In this document: positions 43,510 to 55,167 of the stretch, piece after piece
Layout: each line of letters starts with the position of its first letter
Numbering within the stretch: the first letter of the stretch is position 1
Assembly: GCF_030247195.1 (NCBI RefSeq)
Contig: NC_080672.1
Coordinates: forward strand, 389,811,037-389,875,036
Source of the DNA: Topomyia yanbarensis
Taxonomy: Eukaryota; Arthropoda; Insecta; Diptera; Culicidae
Reading direction: 5' to 3'
Length of the DNA stretch: 64,000 nt
Position numbers and translations under genes: made by a program
The notes under the pieces: model-generated
What the model was told of the DNA's origin: nothing
What the model saw: only the letters and a program-made list of their open reading frames with translations
Database searches by the model: none

Positions 43510-44768
43510 GTCTGCTTCCTCATCTCGTACAGATCAGAAGCCAAATAGCGCACCGCTTGCGAACAGCACACAAATAAAAAATACTATCCGCGCCGCGCCG
43601 TTCTAACGTGTACGTGTAACATATAGACACAGGAAAGTTCCGTTGCACCTAACTTCGAGTGAAATGAGTGGGCAACAAAATAAATTTCGCCCATTACGGG
43701 AGAACACAATCGCGATTGATTTTTCGCAAACCCGTCTTAGACCTTCAGTGCGCGAGGTGGAACAGTTGGTCAAGGTGAAAATGAAACTTGATCTTACAGA
43801 GGTTTCACACGTCCAGCTTCGCCACACCAGGAATGTAGTACTAATAACGTTCAACTCCTTAGCCGAGGCAGAAAGCTTCGTAGCAAAGAACAACATGCAA
43901 CATGACGTCGAATATGAAAACGTCAAAACCAAGATCCCCGTGTATATGGATCTCGATCTAACTGAAATAAAGCTCCATGATCTGGCACCTCGTACTGGCT
44001 AGGAATATATTAAAAGATTCATGTCGAAGTATGGAGAAGTGGAATCAGTCTCTAACGACACATGGAGAAACTTTTTCCCTGGCATTCCCAACGGTGTTCG
44101 GGTTGTGCGAATGCGACTGAACCAACCTATACCGTCTTATTTAACTTTCGAGGCCAGATCATCGCAAGGTGTTAACTACATACAAAGAACCCTTTGCACA
44201 TACCCTGGACTGACGTCCACGTGCCAGTTTTGTAACAAAACGGCACACTACGGAAAGCCATGTGCCAAATCAATTAAAGAAAATTCATCTACCACAACCC
44301 ACAGCACCAAACAGCCTTGGACATCTACTGATACACCACAGACAGCCGGTCAAAAAATGCATGCCGGACAAACAATATTCCACGGCATCCCAAAGCCAAT
44401 AGTTAACGTACGCAAGGAAGAACTAAACAAGAAGGAAGACAGCTATACCAGAGTCACACGAAAACACAAAGAGCACCAAGAATCTAACAGCGACGAACAA
44501 AGCTCCAACGATGAAGACATGGACGTAAACACGAGCGAGGGAGAGGGCAGACGGACTGAGCAGCAAGCGACAGTAGGTAAACCTGACCATTGCTCACCAC
44601 CAAGAAAGAAGATAAACACGAGAAGCGGAAAGTAGTGCGCCCAGAAATGCAGCAATAATATTTGATTATTTTTTTTACTATTATTTTATGAATTGTAATG
44701 TTTGAATTGAAAACGAAATCAAAAAGGCAAATGACCCTTGGGGTTAAAACCTTAATAAACAAACAAAC
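43510..44768 (+). mobile_element. ORF1-only (HAL1-like) retroelement, 1.26 kb, with target duplication
   Basis: A 14-bp duplication AATAAGCTTTTTCA (43496-43509 and 44769-44782) brackets it inside LINE copy 2. It holds a 5' leader of about 150 bp, a single gag-like ORF1 (43664-44635), a short 3' UTR and the tail AATGACCCTTGGGG with TTAAAACC and an AAAC run. There is no reverse transcriptase. The presence of a leader and tail inside one target duplication argues for a complete short element rather than a truncated LINE; LINEs lose 5' sequence, not the ORF2 at the 3' side. It must use another element's RT, like the half-L1 (HAL1) elements of mammals. Confidence 0.82.
43664..44635 (+). pseudogene. 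ORF1 (gag-like, CCHC) of the ORF1-only element, one nonsense codon
   Basis: ORF1 proteins of non-LTR elements bind the element RNA and form the particle that is reverse transcribed. The ATG at 43664 opens a 323-codon frame (MSGQQNKFRPLREN) that is intact except for one TAG at 44000-44002, between PRTG and EYIKRFMSKYG; a Lys codon AAG is the likely original. Features: an N-terminal block with VSHVQLRHTRNVVLITFNSL, a VKLHDL-like block (IKLHDL), WRNFFPGIPNGVRVVRM, one knuckle CQFCNKTAHYGKPC (CX2CX4HX4C), and an acidic then basic tail ending RKKINTRSGK. The frame is followed by only 133 bp before the target duplication. The block order is like ORF1 proteins of I- and Jockey-type elements from mosquitoes as I remember them. 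Confidence 0.82.
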
Positions 44769-45510
44769 AATAAGCTTTTTCAATGTTCTATGCAACATTG
44801 TGTAGCAAGTTGGCAGTAGACTTCTCCCGCTTATATGCATATTGCATTGCATGTAGCCGATGTTCGCCCAAGCTAACAACCCGCATGTAGTGGTCAATAA
44901 AACGTTCCACTGATTTGAGAAGGAAGGAGGTCGAGCTGATCATTCTAGAACTCTATGCCTCCTCTCAGGTAACGCGGCCACCGTTGGGAATGAATTTTAC
45001 AATTAATTTCCGCCACTCGAATGATATGTATGTTTTCTCTTTCAAGACTACAAGTAAGATTATTTTAAATATACTTGGAGTGTTTATATCCTCCTTGAAA
45101 TAGAACTGGTATGATTCCATCTTTTCCTGGAGATTTATACAGAGCAAAACTTTCAATTGCCCATTTGATCGTTTTGGGTGTCACGATTCTCCGAGCAAAT
45201 GCTCAAGAATCAGAACTACCTGAAAAGAACTCTGGGGCAGTCGTGGGTGATGCTTCGTACAGCTGTGTCTCACTCACATGAAAATCTTTCGATTTTAAAA
45301 ACAAATTATTTAATCTGCCAGCCTCGTTGAGACTTTAGACATTGGGGCAAGGGCTTTTCCAACCCCTTCGCTCGGAGGATCCAAGAGCATTTCTGTATAC
45401 TTAGCGAGCCAATTTAAATCTTCGATTCCAAGCTCTTCTACATAACTTTTTGAGTTCAGCAAATCCCACATTACACCAAGGGGTTCTTCTGAAAGCACTC
45501 ATAACTCGAA

Positions 45511-46189
45511 GCGAACGAACCTCTAGGTACACCCCAAACTTGCTTTTAGAGTAATAAGGAAAAAAAATGCTACCAAGACGGTTAATACTAATACGGCCCC
45601 AACAAAAATTTCGCTAAACGGCAATATCAACATTCAAATCCCCTCTGCGTTGCACTTACGTTTCATCAATTCTTATACAATAAATATTAACACGCTGGAT
45701 TGTCTAGAAGTGGGTAGCATTTCACTTGTCATTGTACTGCACATCAAGCAAAGCGTACACAATGTGGATAAAGACGATAAAGGCTTCGATTATCTCGAAC
45801 GACTCACACTCGGTCAGCTTCAAAATACAGTCAGAAAAACCGAATCGGAATAGTGGTAGGCGATTTCGGTCGGCGAAAAATTGAAATTTCTTTTCTCTCC
45901 CGGACGTCAACAACGTGATAGCGACTGCACTAAACATGATGAGTCCAGGCGTAACGAATAAAAAAAATTGAAGTCACGTTAATAAAACTAAAAAAAAACA
46001 AATGAACAGTCCTTCCCGTTATGTATGTTTTGGGGGGGGGGGGACGGTCAAAATATTTTGAAGAAATTTGAAAAAATTGAAAATGTTTAACAGAAATATG
46101 CCTAATATTTTAAATGGAATTCTCAAAGTTTCATTTGCAAAAGTTATCTTGTGAGACTATTTCCTTGTAGTGAAAATTGGCGACACACC
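45511..46189. other. Unassigned DNA with a G12 run
   Basis: No recognised element. A run of twelve G lies at 46032-46043. A plus-strand ORF at 45650-45853 has no known domain. Confidence 0.4.
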
Positions 46190-47480
46190 TCGACACCTAC
46201 CTGTCGGCTCGTTGTGGAGGTTCAACCGCCGAGGACTACAACGAGTAGATCGCGGCGAAACGAGGAGCTAAATGGCTGGTATCGTGACAAAACTGGGAGC
46301 TAATTGGTTTACGAAACGGATATCGGTACGGAGAGAAATTCCACCACACTCTGTAGTCCTTGACTGACGACAAACATGGGATGGAGAGTGTGCGAGAAGT
46401 ATTCCCATAGCGACCACCAGGCGATTGGCTACCGCATCGGCCAATGGAACCCTGATGCAAAACGGAGAAAGACGACCGTCAAGCTAAAGTGGAAGACGAA
46501 AGTCTTTAGCAAAAACCTCATTGTTGAGTCTCTTAGGCGAGCAGCGGAATGAAGTACGTTGATGCGGCTGATCTAACAAGAAGGATTGTGACGGCTTGTG
46601 ACGTTACAATGCCACGAAAACTGAAGCCATGCAGTAGACGGTCTGCAGCTTACTGGTTAAATGAGTAGCTCAGTATGCTACATGCTGCGTGTCTTAAAGC
46701 CAGCAGGCGGGCTCAGAGAGCAAGATCGGAGAGTGAGAGAGGAGCGCAAGCGACATTTCGAAAAGGTAGGGTTGCTTTAAAACGGGAGATCAAGCTTAGC
46801 AAACCAGTTTGCCATAAGTAGCTGTGCTGAGAAGCAGACGCCAACCCCTGAGGTACGCGTACTGAGTCGTCATGACGAAGGTGATACCAGCTGAAATATG
46901 CCCGGGCAAAGCTAAAGATAATCGTTGAGGGTCTCTTCCCAAAACACGATTCGACTGTCTAGCCACCGATACCGTACAGCGAAGAAGAAGGAGCAAATGC
47001 GGGCGATCGGCAAGTGACTCACGATGAGCTCGCAGAAGCATCGAAGTGCCTGAAATCAAAGAAACTCCTCGGTCCAGATGGAATACCAAACGTGGTGCTG
47101 TAAGCTGCGATCCTGGCATAACCGGATATGTTGAGGATGGTGCTGCAGAAGTGTTTAAATGAAGGCAATTTCCCTGAAATGTGGAAGGTACAGAAGCTGA
47201 TGTTGTCGCCAGTCAGGGAAGTCACCGGGCCATCCAGCCTCGTATAGGCCAATGCTACAGCGCTGCACAGAAGAATGAGCCAGATCCTGAAGAGCTACTT
47301 CCAGAGTAGAGCTGTACGAGATGAAAAAAGGGCAGAAGGCAATGCGAGTCGCAGCGGGCGTTCCTCAGGGCTCCACTATCTGTCCAACTCTTTTGAACGA
47401 GATGTACGATGGGGTCTTAACACTGCGGCTGCCCGGGAAAATTAAAATCGTAAATTCGATCATTCAGTCCTCGGCACGGA
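46190..47480 (+). pseudogene. R1-like fragment: 3' UTR piece followed by EN and RT of another copy
   Basis: Sequence 46190-46340 contains GCGGCGAAACGAGGAGCTAAATGG-like 3' UTR motifs that also occur, inverted, in the 3' UTR of the minus-strand copy (59700-60060). It is followed by the endonuclease end WRVCEKYSHSDHQAIGYRIG (46383-46442, SDH intact), RT fingers KSKKLLGPDGIPNVVL (47055-47100) and the palm start LKSYFQSRA near 47290. There are many stops and the FADD region is missing. It belongs to the subfamily of 36243-37050 and 59600-64000 rather than that of 1-8421. Confidence 0.7.
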
Positions 47481-49540
47481 GAACCGCCTTGAGCTGAGGA
47501 CCCCTGTTTTCAATCATCACTTACGACATGAAAGCAGGATTCCAGTGGATCAATTCTTTGCTGAGATGCTTCAAACCGCCGGATGCCACACTGCCTCTAA
47601 GCTGGTTTTGTCCGGAGAAAGATAATGTTATGAACCACTCCGATGGACCACAGCCACATCTGTTACGACATCTCTTACGACATAGAAACAGAAATCCAGT
47701 GGGTCAATTCTTTGTTGAAATACGTCGAGAGATTTCAGCCCTCCGATCCACCGCACGGCAAAGCACATGGTATAGTATATAAAAAAGAATTAGACCTATA
47801 ACACTATAGCTTGAGTATAACATCGGCAAAAAACCGTATTCAGGCTGCCAGGGAATACATCATTATTATTTATTTAGTCAATATCTTAACAATACAAATC
47901 ACAATTGAACATACTATTTCATCAAACAGTCGCAACTGTCAGTTTTGTAACACACTAGCGATATTGTCTGGTTAGATTGACTATAGTTGTTCCGTTTGAC
48001 GCTATAGTATATCCAAAACTATAGAAATTTATTTCTACCAATAAATTTATATTTTCAATTTCCCTCCAACAAGTTCAGTATTTACTGTTCACCACCGCCG
48101 TTTCTGTTGTTCAAATTTCCCGTAACCATAAATCCATCCCCGCTAGCAAACCTGAAACCCCGCTTTGTCGAACGGCCATCGGAAGGCTTTCGGGCGTCGC
48201 TCAACTGACTTGTTTATGGGACAGTTTGTTCATGTTTTCCCATTCATTCATGCAAAACTGCCAAATCACGCCGCTCATTCTCCTTCGGACGACTGACACC
48301 TGTCCCCACCCCCCCACGTACCCCTCCCCCCCCCCAGCATGTGTGTGTGTGTGAGTCAAGGCTGTAAACCATTTCCAGGTATTGACGGTGTGACAACTTC
48401 ATTCTAGCATGTGCAACAGTCAAGTACGGGCGCGGAATAAGCTCTGGAAAAAAAAGAAATGAAATCGAAGCAGCAATATTTCAGCACACCCGGGCGATAT
48501 GTGCCTGAAATATTACAGCTTTCAGTGGTATGGAATTGGGAATTGCAAATATGCTGGCGGTCGGTACCTGCCTGAACCGAAGGATAACTCGTGTGACATT
48601 TTCATTATTTCCAGAGAATCGCGCCTAACCAGTAAAGTGGCGGTAAATGAAAGAACTTTTTCTTTTGTTACGAAACGCATTTTCTGCAGTCAGCAGCGGT
48701 AGCATCCAATATGGCATTAAGTTAATTATAGCCATTATATAAATGATCACTTATTAATAATAATAATCGATCGGAAGTGACTGACTGACTACTAGTGTCC
48801 CGGGTATGGCAGAACCGAACAAGACTTACAATGTGCGGAAAATAAGCAATTAACACCTCGTCGTGGTTGACTCTGGGTGTGAAGGGGATCGCGGCTGATA
48901 AGAGGAGAACGCGGGAATGGTTGGCGGTCCTCAAGGTGGCACGTAAATTAAACAATGCACTTATTTTATTAACGATTTCGAATAAGTACCAGTGGTTGCA
49001 AAGGAGGGGGGATATCCACTTGAGTACGAAGAACGGGTTATGTCTGCGAAGAGACTGCCACGGATGGTAATCGATTGTCGCATAAATTTTATTCGATTCA
49101 ACAAGCCATTCTCTTTGCCTGTCAGACAGCCTAATAAATGAGAATGATGACGCTGCAAGGTGAATCAATGGAAACGGGATTGATTGAATAATCTATTATG
49201 TAATGTCACGAGATGGGATTTTAAATGAGAAAGATTGTGTTTGAATGGAAAATGTCAAAAGGATTACCAATTTTTATTAGAAAATATACGGAGAAACTCT
49301 CGGAATTTGAGCATATGATATTTGGCTCATCGCGATGCATCGGTGTGCAAAATTCCGTGCGTTTGAGCAAACTAAAGGTTCGAAAGACCATAAAAAGTGA
49401 CTCGACGATTATTGCAACACTTTCAACTTGTAAACATGTAACTTTTTTCATACTTGACCAAAATTAACCAAAACTTGTATAGTTTTTCTTTAGAAGTCTA
49501 TTGCTTACATCCGCTAAGATTCACAATTATCAGTGAGATT
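47481..49540. other. Unassigned DNA
   Basis: 47520-47780 carries two diverged copies of a block containing TTACGACAT, AGTGGGTCAATTCTTTG and GATTTCAGCCCTCCGATC, perhaps retroelement debris. A C-rich then TG-rich simple stretch lies at 48304-48354. Nothing else is recognised. Confidence 0.4.
48304..48354. repeat. C-rich and TG simple repeats
   Basis: Runs of 7-9 C are followed by GTGTGTGTGTGTG. Confidence 0.85.
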
Positions 49541-49549
49541 CCGGTCGGG

Positions 49550-50445
49550 ATGAAAGAAAATCAGCAAACCGTTCGCTAATGGATTTGTTCACCCATATGA
49601 AAAATTCTGGGTTGTAGAATCGCGCATGGCAAAACTGATGAAATTACATCATTCAACCGTCTCAAAGGCTCTCCAAAGTTTCCAGGAACGGATGACAGTA
49701 GACCACATTCCGGATCCTAGCAACGCTAAAAAGCTGAAATAGTTCTGATAGCACATGTCGACGCGAGTATTAGTCAAAAACCTTGATATTTCGCAAAGTT
49801 TTGTTCAGAAAGCTAAGAACCGATCCAGAATCCTACTGTACAAGTGGTAGAACTTGCCAAATCGAGACGAACGCAGGTAGAGTATTGCCAACAAACGCGC
49901 GCGGAAAAGACGCTCGTAACGACATACCGGAGTTACGTCATCGATGGAGAGATTTCCACCAAAGTGGATTTCAATCAAAAGCCGGGAGATGAATATTTCT
50001 CGGGAAAAGAAAAGTTCACTGTGCATGACCGCTTCAAACGGAAGAAGACATTGCAATTCGCTTCGAATTATGTACTTGATTTGGCAGGCCACATGCACTT
50101 GTGACAAATTTAGTAAACTGTCCGTGACCATAACACCGTAAACGGCTATATTTACAAAACTGAGTGTTTCCAAAAACATTGCTTTTGCCATTTTTGAGAC
50201 AGCATGACAAAATATCAGTTTTGTGGCCCAATTTTACGTCATGCCACTATTTCAGAACTGCGGATTTTGTGTCGAAAGACTTGACCCATCAAACTGCCCT
50301 GAACTCCGCCCGGTTTAAACGTATTGGGCTATGATTAAGCGCGAATATCGAAAAACCAATGAAGAGGCGAAGGACGAGAAGAAAATTATGAGGAAGTGGA
50401 CAAAATAAACCGGAAATGAAGCGATGGAGCGCGTCAGTCGCAACT
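49550..50445 (+). pseudogene. ITmD37E-type mariner transposase relic
   Basis: Transposases of the Tc1/mariner superfamily cut and paste the element at TA sites through an acidic triad. The best preserved part (49840-50104) reads VIDGEISTKVDFNQKPGDEYF and then GKEKFTVHDRFKRKKTLQF, matching the block around the first catalytic Asp in mosquito ITmD37E transposases. Further on, in other frames, come HNTVNGYIYKTECFQKH, a WPD..SCHY-like region changed to CGPILRHAT, ELRP-like and YWA-like pieces near 50300, and a basic end with INRKMKRW-like residues. Several stops and frameshifts, and loss of the second Asp region, make it dead. I could not define the inverted repeats. Confidence 0.75.
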
Positions 50446-50790
50446 CATCCTAACATTTAATTAAGTCATGTAATCTGATCAAATACATAAAAATTTTGGT
50501 TTCATTTAGAAAATTTGTGGCGGTCGAAAGCGTCGCAATCATTATCGACTTACCCTTTAGACAAAAGCTGCCCGAGAGAATTTTCGCCATTTCGGTACTG
50601 TGCAAAACATTCGGATAAAGGATATATAGTAAACAATTATCAAACTAGTAAATATTTATTGGAAAACCGACATAATCCACCTAGCAGTGAGATGAGACAT
50701 TTCTTACACATATCACTGTTGGATCATTAATTAGTGTGCAGAACTCATACGAAGACTCCCAATAAGTGGTGGGATGAACCCAGTTTCGAG
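50446..50790. other. Unassigned DNA after the mariner relic
   Basis: There is no recognisable feature; the right inverted repeat of the mariner relic should be near 50460-50530 but was not resolved. Confidence 0.4.
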
Positions 50791-51390
50791 TTCGAAACGA
50801 ACGAATTATACCACGAATAAACGAAGTTCGAAACGAACGAATTTTACCTTGAATAAACTGAATAAGTTATAGAAAATGATCACAAAAAAATAAAAATTAT
50901 TAAAACAAAAAATTGACAAAAAGTTATCAAATTAATAGAATAAATTAAATTAATTTAAAATAAAATTGGATAAAATAAATAAAAGTAATGACTGAACTGA
51001 ATCAACTAATTAATAAAACAATAAAACTGAATAAAATGAATAAACTGTAAAAAAATAATAAAATAAATTGAATATATCAAACATGAAAAACAATCTGGAT
51101 AAGAATGATAAAATCAATAAAAAAGAAAATAAATAGATTTAGTAAAATGAAAAAAGAAGGAAAAATAAACGGAAAATTGAATTCAATTATTAAAATGAAA
51201 AAAATAAGCAATATTAAAATAGTTACAAAAATAATAAAATAAATTATTTTGTGCCAAATTATTAATCCAAAATGAATAAAATGAATGACTAAAAAATTAG
51301 ATTATGAAAGTAAAAAATACTGAATGATAGCATGAGCCGGAAATAATGAATAATACGCATAAAATAAAAATAGTGAATAATGTACAGTAG
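50791..51390. repeat. AT-rich low-complexity tract (AATAAAATGAATAAA type)
   Basis: The tract opens with two copies of GTTCGAAACGAACGAATT (about 50790 and 50825) and continues with many degenerate AATAAAATGAATAAACTG-like units of about 10-20 bp. There is no coding potential. Confidence 0.75.
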
Positions 51391-52599
51391 CACCCAAAAG
51401 TCTTTTGTAGGTACTCAGCCATTTTTTCAACCGATTTTGATCAAAAATAGGTCATTAGATGCGCAATTAAATGCTCTTCATAAATTTTTATTAAAGCAAG
51501 GACATATATCCTAATAAAAATGTTGAGCAATTTTCATTTTTTAATGAAAAAATAGCAAAATAACTTTCATATCGTTGTCCTAAAACCGCTTAGCACTTTT
51601 AACGAAAGAACATGACATAGCATACTTTGCAAAATACTGAAAATTTTTAAAATCGTTTAAAAAATAATCACGCAAAAAATTTGTTGGTGCCGAAAGTTTC
51701 GACAAATCGTTTTTTGCTATAAATCAAAATCTCTTTTTATAAATCAAAATTTTGATGGCATACAACATTTTTCATACATTGTTTTTGTGTTGCAATTGAC
51801 GAGGTCTACAACCTATACTAGGTCTTTTGAAAAGTACAAAATCACTGTAGCACCGCGTAATAAATGAAAAACAACTGAATATGCAAATCAAAGCTGGAAA
51901 ATCGACTAGGATCAAAATAGGTACATTTACATTTACAATAATAGGAAAATTTTCCCCGATCATTTTATTTCCAATTTGTTCGCGAATAAAGCTTAAATTC
52001 ATTAAATAACACAAATAAAAGTTTGACTTGATTATCCGGGGTAAAAAAATTTTTTAAAAGCCCCTGATAATCGAGTCCGACCTGTACTATACGATATTTT
52101 AATTCTTTGCATCCTTATTATAAATAATGCAATTGGCTTTTTCACCATTACCAGTAGAATCTAAATCTTGCAAAACAAGTCAAATTTTCACTAGAGTTTT
52201 GGGATTCAAAAATAAAGTTGCTCTCGGTGCTCCACGATTATAATATGCATAAGTATTATATGAGAAATATATTACTACACTATAAGCCCTCGGCATGATA
52301 CTGCACCTTGATATGGTCCGGGGGCTTTTCCACCAAAGCAGTATTACAGTAATTATATCACAGAAACTTGTTATACGATTATTTTCTTTTTAGCTAAGAT
52401 ACATTGTGATCAATTTTAGTACTTAACTTGGCGACCTTTATTATCCACCGCCATGGTCAAATAATATACAATGTGGGTTTAGGGCCCAAGTCTCTCTGCA
52501 GGCACCATTCTTTTTTGCTATATTTTAATTTAGATCCATGCTAACACTCACTAACACAAATTGCTTATTCTCTCATATACACTCACAATCTCTCATTCC
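51391..52599. other. Unassigned AT-rich DNA
   Basis: No ORF or repeat unit that I can support. It may include the left flank of the mobile unit carrying array B. Confidence 0.35.
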
Positions 52600-54590
52600 A
52601 AACGTACAAACGTGGCCTTCGCGATAACACAAATCTGATCACGAATGCGAACCCCCGCGATCTCGCCAATATTCAAACACCCCGGAAATTAAATGAACGG
52701 TTGCATCTAAAAATTTACTAACGCGGTCACAAGCATCAACCCACCGCTCGTGCAATCATGAGTCGGTAACGTCCGGAAGTCTCTACCCTTGATCCTAGCA
52801 ACCCAAACTCATGCCTTCAGTTGGACCAATAGAAATAAAAACCAGACAAGACATCTACGAGCGATCATTGAAGAACACGCGAACATGTGAATGGCCATAC
52901 GCTTATGAAAATAATGTGTCCACGCGAAGCTACATACACACTAGCACACGCGACAAAAACGTCAACATACAAACGCTCGAGTCCTTCGCGATCATCCACG
53001 CACAACCACACCCACATTCTCGTTAAAGGGATAACACCCCGGTGACTAAGTGAACGGTTTAGTACTTATAAATTCATAAACGCGGTCTCAAGAGGGAACC
53101 TCCAAATGCCCGTGTACGCGCGATCATGAATCGGTTTCGTCCGAAAGTCCCTATTCTCGGCCCTAGTAGCCTAAGTCCAATGCCTTCAGATGAACTAATC
53201 AAAAAGATGATGCTCATATCCACTAAACAACAAATTCCATGGCGACATAAAAATCGAGTTTATACACTCAAAGTCACACACACGCGACAAACAAACATAC
53301 ATGCTGGAGGTTTTCGCGATCATCCCCGCAACCTACACCCGTGCTCTCGCAGACATTATAACATCCCGGTGATAATATGAACATCTCAGCACTTATATAC
53401 ATTCAAACGCGATCGCAAGCGTGAATCTACAGTCCCCCGCCCTCGCGCGAGCATAAATCGGTCACGTCCGGAAGTATCTATCCTCGATTCCAGCAGTCTA
53501 GGGCCATGCCTCCAATTGAATCAATTAAATGGAAAGCTCCCATATCCACTGGACAACACTTTCGACATGACCAGAAACTCTAGTGATATGGGGTAACTCA
53601 CTCCCTGTCAGAATGTGATCCGTACACCGAAAACTAAATATCAGAATGACGGTCCGCGTGGCCATCCAAGAACACATGCGAATATGTGAATGGCCACAGG
53701 GTTACAAAATCGAATTTATTCACGCGAAATCACATACACGCGAGCTCACGCGACAAACACGTCAACATACGAACGCTCAAGCTCTTCGCGATGATCTACG
53801 CACACCTACGTTTGCGATCGCGCAAACTTTATAACACTCCGGTAACAATGTTAACGTTACGCTCACATCCACTAAACAACATATTCTATGGCGACTTGAC
53901 TGGGAAGCAGGGCCGGCGGAAATCGTGGGAAGTATGGGTAGTACTACCCACTCGAAAATAACCGAGTGGGTAATTACCCACTCGAAATTTTGAACCATTT
54001 CAAAAAATTTAGATGCGCCACGCAAGTATCTCGCACTGCACACACTTGAAAACATCGTTGTACTACAGTTCCATTTGCATAAACGAACGTGATTTAATGA
54101 GAATGTAATGTAAGCGTGTGCATTGCGAAAAGGGAAAAAATCCTTACTAATGGACCCCTCACCCTATGCTTTCTACCCACTCGGGCGTAAAGTGTTTCGC
54201 CGCCCCTGCTGGGAAGTCTAGTGATGTGGAAGAACCCACTTTGTTCTAGAATCTGAACCGTACACGAAAAATTAAGTATCAGATTCACGGTCCGCGCGCG
54301 GTCATTCTAGAACACACGCCAATATGCGAAAGGTAAAAGGTTTTAATATAGAATGTCTGCACGCGAAGTTACATACACGTTAGCACACGCGACATACAAA
54401 CGCACACGCGATCGAACACGTTAACGTATAAATGCTCGAGTCCTTCGCGATGATACACGCGATCGCGAAGTCCCTACGCCCGCACATACCTGAACCGTAC
54501 AATGAATATCACATTCGGAATCACGGCCCGCTACAATTGGCCTAAAGCAGTGTTTTAGTGGATGCCATTGCCTATCTCGTCTGCAAATTG
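52600..54590. repeat. Array B: tandem repeats with monomers of about 335 bp (second dispersed copy)
   Basis: The same block order as array A. CACGCGAAGT-type anchors lie at 52921, 53265, 53721 and 54360, i.e. spacings of 344, 456 and 639 bp. Removing the 301-bp hAT MITE and its 8-bp duplication from the last interval leaves 330 bp, so the true period is about 330-345. The interval of 456 carries an extra partial unit. The array ends at GCAGTGTTTTAGTGG through GTCTCGTCT (about 54546-54582), the same end as array A. Confidence 0.8.
53908..54208. mobile_element. hAT MITE, 301 bp, inside array B
   Basis: It begins CAGGGCCGGCG and ends CGCCGCCCCTG, with a related ACTACCCACTCG/CTACCCACTCGG pair just inside. 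The 8-bp duplication CTGGGAAG lies at 53900-53907 and 54209-54216. CAGGG ends with an 8-bp duplication are typical of hAT. There is no coding sequence. Confidence 0.88.
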
Positions 54591-55159
54591 TAGTATGTGA
54601 TTCTGACGGGGAGCCCTTCCGAGAACCTAGCTCTATAGCTCCAGTAGGACAACTCTCGAAAAAAAAGAAATATATTATCACACTATATGGTGGATTACTT
54701 TGTGATCTGTGTATTAATACACCATCCAATCTACATCACTGCTGAACGCAATGCATACTCCGAGGGGTAAATACATCAACTCTAAAAGCATTTTCAATTT
54801 GTGGTGAAATTACACATTATTTTGTCTTTGTAGTGTTACGTATGAAATTTTGAGAAATAGTACATTATTATTGAATAAATTCATAAAGCCCGATTTCCTT
54901 GAATCACGTAGCTGTGTATTCATACGCCGATGTTCAAAATCGGTTTAAGTTTGCCCCAAAAACACCAGTTAACCAATACTCTATGCAACGGTCTCATTCT
55001 TAGTTATTGAAAATTTGTAAGTGAAGATTGAACATATAAAATGTTTGATATCTCCATCGTTCGTGAACGGATTTTGACAATCTATAGCTCGTTACAAAGG
55101 CATTTTATAAGCGTTCTAATTATATTCACGTATCGTGAATTAATTACTTCGTTTGAAAG
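54591..55159. other. Unassigned DNA
   Basis: Nothing recognised beyond AT-rich sequence. Confidence 0.4.
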
Positions 55160-55167
55160 TTACTCAT

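Larger units (their letters stand above)
42190..45498 (-). pseudogene. LOA/I-type ORF2, copy 2
   Basis: Parts from right to left: linker before RT (45498-45310, YVEELGIEDLNWLAKYTEML), an RT block WAIESFALYKSPGKDGI near 45130, YKREKSTANLLHNVA near 44830, and, beyond the insertion, the palm (43307-42894) where the active site reads FADE instead of FADD near 43190. CDLCECDYGTSHHLIC near 42370 is the terminal knuckle. Stops, frameshifts, the active-site change and the RNase H deletion show it is dead. Confidence 0.78.
42050..45510 (-). mobile_element. RNase H-bearing non-LTR retrotransposon (LOA/I-type), copy 2, split
   Basis: Same family as 29970-33228 and same strand. It reaches further 5' (to about 45510, before the RT) but lacks most of the RNase H region: near 42400 sequence equivalent to about 30460-31075 of copy 1 is missing. 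An ORF1-only retroelement (43510-44768) is inserted in the RT domain. Left end by similarity of the 3' UTR to copy 1 is approximate. Confidence 0.78.

Noticed and set aside
47520..47780. Duplicated block as part of a BEL/Pao or gypsy gag gene
   Set aside because: Two diverged copies of a short block are visible, but no gag or protease motif could be identified in any frame.
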